This document shows positions 7,146-9,470 of a stretch of DNA of 9,470 nt, piece by piece. Positions within the stretch are counted from its first letter, which is position 1. Every line of letters begins with the position of its first letter. The position numbers and the translations under genes were made by a program. The DNA comes from Pseudomonadota bacterium (GTDB lineage Bacteria > Desulfobacterota > Syntrophia > Syntrophales > JADFWA01): contig JAUWQS010000044.1 in NCBI GenBank assembly GCA_030610915.1, positions 1-9,470 of the forward strand, given 5' to 3'. The notes beneath the pieces are model-generated. The model saw only the letters and a list, made by a program, of their open reading frames with translations. It was not told the origin of the DNA and did no database searches.

Positions 7146-8186
7146 TCATTCGATGTTGGACGTTGGATGTTCGATGTTCACCTTTGTTCCCTGAACCCCA
7201 AACCCTGACCCCTTTACTACAATCAAAAACGCCTCCACCACATCAGGATCAAACTGTGTGCCGGAGCCTCTTTCAATTTCAGTCAGGGCTTTTTCGAGAG
7301 GCATTGCCGAACGGTAGGCACGAGTGCTTGTCATGGCGTCGAAGGAATCGGCTACGGCTAAAATCCGGGCGCCCGGATTGATCTCATCGCCTTTCAGGCC
7401 CTGGGGATAACCCTTTCCGTCAAAACGCTCGTGATGCTGATGAACGATGGGCAAAATCCTTCTGAGAAAAGCGCCGGGTCTCAGTATTTTTACGCCGTAG
7501 TCGCAATGAGTCTCGATACTCTTCTTCTCATCGGCAGTCAGAGTACCTGGTTTCACGAGAATTTCTCTGTCTATTGCAATCTTCCCGATATCGTGGAGCA
7601 ATCCTGCCGTCCGGATATCTTCCGTTTCTTCCGCAGGCAATCCCATTTTTAGCGCAACGGCAAAAGCATACTTTGACACCATCTCGGAATGACCACGAGT
7701 ATAACAATCTTTTGCCTCGATTACAGAGATCAGAATCGCGAGAGTATCAAGATAGTTTTGCTCAATATTTTCCCTCAATTCCACATTTTCTCTGTCTGTC
7801 CTGTGATTTTTCCAGGCTTTTACTGTTACTACGGGCAGCGTTGTGAGATAATCGCCCGTTTTGACAATATAATCATACGCCCCCATTTTTATCGCCTCGG
7901 TGGCGACCGCTTCGTCTCCGTGACCTGTCACCATGATCGCGGGTATATCGTGACCATCCTTGTTGATTTTCCTCAGTGTTTCCAGGCCGTCGATCCCCGG
8001 GAGACTATAATCCAGCACGATCAAATCGAACTTGCCGTCGCCGTTGCCGTCAAGTCTCTTCAGACAGTCATATCCCGACTCCACCCACACAACCTCCCCC
8101 ACATCCTTCTCCTGTAATAATGCCATTTCGGCCAGTTCGGCGTGATCGGGATTGTCCTCAACTAACAGGATTCTTATAGGTTTCAT
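7146..8186 (-). CDS. Response regulator with HD-GYP c-di-GMP phosphodiesterase domain
   Basis: Cytoplasmic protein of 346 residues. The receiver domain (about 4-125) has acidic residues Glu10-Asp11, phosphoacceptor Asp59 (LIVLDYSLPG), Thr87 and Lys109. The HD-GYP domain (about 140-325) has His166, the HD pair His198-Asp199 (LLHDIGK), His227, His251-His252, the GYP motif HHERFDGKGYPQGL (251-264) and Asp280 (VADSFDAM). All main metal and catalytic residues are present, so hydrolysis of cyclic di-GMP is expected, switched by phosphorylation, probably from the kinase encoded downstream. The ATG at 8186 follows GGGGAGGG with good spacing. The last 21 residues (from Gly326) come from heptamer repeats, ending HPTSNIE, and the TGA stop is supplied by the right end of element copy B. 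The native end of the protein is therefore probably near residue 325. A heptamer tract also lies just upstream of its ribosome-binding site. Confidence 0.95.
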   Translation of the reverse strand: MKPIRILLVEDNPDHAELAEMALLQEKDVGEVVWVESGYDCLKRLDGNGDGKFDLIVLDYSLPGIDGLETLRKINKDGHDIPAIMVTGHGDEAVATEAIKMGAYDYIVKTGDYLTTLPVVTVKAWKNHRTDRENVELRENIEQNYLDTLAILISVIEAKDCYTRGHSEMVSKYAFAVALKMGLPAEETEDIRTAGLLHDIGKIAIDREILVKPGTLTADEKKSIETHCDYGVKILRPGAFLRRILPIVHQHHERFDGKGYPQGLKGDEINPGARILAVADSFDAMTSTRAYRSAMPLEKALTEIERGSGTQFDPDVVEAFLIVVKGSGFGVQGTKVNIEHPTSNIE

Positions 8187-8192
8187 AAAACG

Positions 8193-8200
8193 CCCTCCCC
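8193..8200 (-). promoter_or_regulatory. Ribosome-binding site of the HD-GYP regulator
   Basis: GGGGAGGG on the minus strand; its GGAGG is 7 nt before the ATG (8184-8186). It fixes the start and lies directly downstream of the GTTTCGA heptamer tract in the transcript. Confidence 0.75.
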
Positions 8201-8206
8201 GGGACA

Positions 8207-8241
8207 GTTTCGAGTTTCGAGTTTCGGGTTTCGAGTTTCGA
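8207..8241. repeat. Five tandem GTTTCGA heptamers in the regulator leader
   Basis: Five units of GTTTCGA/GTTTCGG run without gaps from 8207 to 8241; the third unit ends in G instead of A. The tract sits 6 bp upstream of the regulator's ribosome-binding site. Such tracts can gain or lose units by slippage, which would change leader length without touching the coding frame. Confidence 0.85.
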
Positions 8242-8272
8242 GGAGAATCTTCAAACCTTCAAAACGCTCGCA

Positions 8273-8301
8273 GAGATAGCATACAATCCTTTTAAACGCA
8301 A
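8273..8301 (-). promoter_or_regulatory. Weak candidate sigma-70-type promoter for the regulator
   Basis: On the minus strand TTGCGT (8296-8301) and TATCTC (8273-8278) are separated by 17 bp, and TGC precedes the -10 box as in extended -10 promoters. The match to consensus is only moderate. It lies in the one stretch of this gap that is not obviously repeat (about 8242-8308). Confidence 0.25.
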
Positions 8302-8308
8302 TAGTAAT

Positions 8309-8668
8309 GATGGGTTGAAGGCTCAAAGGGAAAAAGACGAACGTCCAACATCGAACATATTAAAAGACTAACGTCCAACATCGAACATTGAACATCGAAC
8401 GTCGAATAATGATGTCGCTCCGCTCCTCAAATTATTTTAAAATCCAGACATCGTTAAATCGTCGAGTGGTCAAGTGGTCGAGTTGGGAAAAATTACAAAC
8501 AATTCAGCATCAAAGGTCAGAACTCAAAGGTTTTAGGTTATGGTTGTAGGGGCAGACCTGCGTGTTTGCCCTGACCTGCGTGTCTGCCCTGACCTGGGCG
8601 AACACATAGGTTCGCCCCTACGCTTTAATTTCTTTTCTTCCTTTTCTGTAAGCCTTCAGCCTTCAGCC
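8309..8668. repeat. Composite intergenic element, copy C (right end altered)
   Basis: Lies between comEC and the regulator. The left end GGTTGAAGGCTCAAAGGG then AAAAAGACGAACGTCC matches copy B. The heptamer tract is partly duplicated (8339-8356 and 8370-8404). The core (8403-8466), linker and paired hairpins (8546-8621) follow. Copy C then lacks the GGACAAAC hairpin and jumps straight to CGCTTTAATTTCTTTTCTTCC. It ends in AGCCTTC heptamers instead of the inverted AACATCG tract. The right part forms the 3' end of comEC. Confidence 0.85.
8546..8621. repeat. Paired GTAG hairpins, copy C, with 18-bp internal duplication
   Basis: GTAG (8546-8549), GGGCAGAC, loop, then a right arm present twice. 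The 18-bp unit CCTGCGTGTTTGCCCTGA is followed directly by the same unit with one T-to-C change. The second copy restores perfect pairing (GTCTGCCC). The inverted unit (8596-8621) is perfect and ends CTAC. Confidence 0.85.
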
Positions 8669-9470
8669 TTCTACCTTTGCCACATACCTCTATCAACTTC
8701 ACCGACGTTATCAGGAGGAGATAATAGGCGGTGATTTCAGGCAGTGTCGGCGTGGTGACGAAGAAGGATGACATAGGCAGCGCCGCTAAAAAATCGATGA
8801 TCGAGATGGAAATCCCGACAAAGAACGAAGAAATCTTGATAAATAAGCCTGCAAGCGCTGTTGATATCGGGGCGGTTATTATAGTTGCCATACCGAGCGG
8901 AAGGACTATAAAACCCATAATCGGCACAATAATGAGGTTAGAAAGAAGGACGACTGTTGATATCCTGTTGAAATAAAAGGCGATCAGCGGGCTGACGCCG
9001 AGTGTGGCGCTTAGTGAGACAATAATGAAAAGAAGTATCCAGCGCAGAAATTTTCTGTTCCCGTCACTCTTTGGAATCAGCGAAGAGAGCCTGGGCGCTA
9101 TAAAGAGGATAGACGCAACCGCAATAAAGGAGAGTTGAAAGGAGATGTCAAAGAGGGACGGCGGCGAGATGGTGAGTATCACGAATGCCGCAAGCGCTAA
9201 GGTGTTAAACATATCCCTCTCTCTTCCGCACAGAATTGCTGTCAGAAAGGCAAGGATCATTATAGTCGCCCTCACCGTTGAGATGCCGAAACCGGCGATG
9301 AAGGCATAAGTGATTATCGGAAAGACGGCAAAGACGGCGGAAACCTTGTAGATATTGAACCTCAAAAGGAGATACTCTGAAGACTTCATGATATACCTGA
9401 CAATAAAAATGGAGAAAAATGCTATCATTCCGATATGGAAGCCGGATATGGCAAGTATGTGAGATACCCC
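8625..9470 (-). CDS. comEC: ComEC/Rec2-type DNA-uptake channel, 5'-partial, lacking the C-terminal beta-lactamase-like domain
   Basis: Polytopic inner-membrane protein of the competence domain family, which carries transforming DNA into the cytoplasm. Only 281 residues are visible; the frame is open to the window edge. The ATG at 9428 is not the true start, because codons upstream read GVSHILAISGFHIG, a hallmark ComEC motif. Many hydrophobic segments follow, with conserved TVRATIM, DISFQLSF (motif near 9130) and SATLGVSPL. Full-length ComEC proteins usually continue into a metallo-beta-lactamase-like domain with a DVGQGDA motif. Here the protein stops soon after the competence domain (YYLLLITSVKLIEV), and the last residues (about GRRLKAEG to the end) are encoded by AGCCTTC heptamers and element copy C. 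This may be a repeat-caused truncation or a naturally short form; a function in transformation is therefore uncertain. Confidence 0.88.
   Translation of the reverse strand, partial: GVSHILAISGFHIGMIAFFSIFIVRYIMKSSEYLLLRFNIYKVSAVFAVFPIITYAFIAGFGISTVRATIMILAFLTAILCGRERDMFNTLALAAFVILTISPPSLFDISFQLSFIAVASILFIAPRLSSLIPKSDGNRKFLRWILLFIIVSLSATLGVSPLIAFYFNRISTVVLLSNLIIVPIMGFIVLPLGMATIITAPISTALAGLFIKISSFFVGISISIIDFLAALPMSSFFVTTPTLPEITAYYLLLITSVKLIEVCGKGRRLKAEGLQKRKKRN
8651..8671. repeat. Three AGCCTTC heptamers inside the comEC 3' end
   Basis: Exact units at 8651-8657, 8658-8664 and 8665-8671. Read on the minus strand they are GAAGGCT units coding for part of the ComEC tail. The same motif appears at window start (5-18), near 1944-1967 and near 6761. 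Confidence 0.85.

Larger units (their letters stand above)
6755..7183. repeat. Composite intergenic element, copy B (most complete)
   Basis: Occupies almost the whole 414-bp gap between the regulator and kinase genes, and runs into the 3' end of the regulator gene. It begins AGGTAGAAGGCTGAAG and TCTCAAAGGGAAAAAGATG, then five heptamers (AACATCG, AACATTG, AACATTG, AACATCG, AACGTCG), the conserved core (6823-6888), linker, paired hairpins (6960-7017), GGACAAAC hairpin (7025-7058), pyrimidine tail, GCGCCTTTGCGCCTTTGCGTGAG, and an inverted heptamer tract (about 7148-7181). The right tract supplies the regulator's stop codon. The ends form imperfect terminal inverted repeats. No transposase is encoded, so if it is mobile it must be moved in trans. 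Confidence 0.87.

Noticed and set aside
8540..8734. Plus-strand open frame starting VVGADLRVCP
   Set aside because: It is a translation of the GTAG hairpin repeats and overlaps comEC antisense; no ribosome-binding site or protein homology is apparent.

Overview
The window holds five protein-coding genes, all on the minus strand, in transcription order: a 5'-partial comEC (8625-9470), a receiver/HD-GYP response regulator (7146-8186), a CHASE4-HAMP-PAS-PAS-PAS histidine kinase (3858-6731), hisS (2088-3401) and aspS (96-1871). No tRNA, rRNA, CRISPR array, transposase or phage gene was seen. The proteins look like those of an anaerobic deltaproteobacterial (Desulfobacterota-like) or related Gram-negative lineage. 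The grounds are a non-discriminating-type AspRS, a HisRS with a cysteine-paired insertion, a multi-PAS CHASE4 kinase, and dense intergenic repeats of a kind I associate with such genomes and metagenome bins. The taxonomic call is an inference, not proven.

How the genes fit together: hisS and aspS are neighbouring translation genes, an arrangement seen in several bacterial phyla. The kinase and the HD-GYP regulator form a probable two-component pair. An extracytoplasmic CHASE4 sensor would drive a cytoplasmic c-di-GMP phosphodiesterase output. comEC encodes part of the inner-membrane DNA-uptake channel; its start lies outside the window, and it appears to lack the usual C-terminal metallo-beta-lactamase-like domain.

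The most striking content is between the genes. All four intergenic gaps (1872-2087, 3402-3857, 6732-7145, 8187-8624) are filled with repeats. Three gaps carry copies of one composite element of about 360-430 bp (A 3441-3832, B 6755-7183, C 8309-8668), all in the same orientation. A full copy has, in order: a heptamer tandem tract (AACATCG-type); a conserved core of about 60 bp; a pair of hairpins, each with GTAG at its 5' foot on its own strand and with compensatory base changes between them; a third hairpin around GGACAAAC/GTTTGTCC; an A/T-rich tail; and an inverted heptamer tract. Copies A and B are thus bounded by imperfect inverted repeats, like a MITE. The GTAG-hairpin pairs resemble REP/BIME elements mobilised by REP-associated tyrosine transposases (TnpA_REP/RAYT).

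These repeats also run into genes. The last residues and stop codons of HisRS, the HD-GYP regulator and ComEC are encoded by repeat sequence. Several sequence-distinct low-complexity tracts share a period of seven bases.
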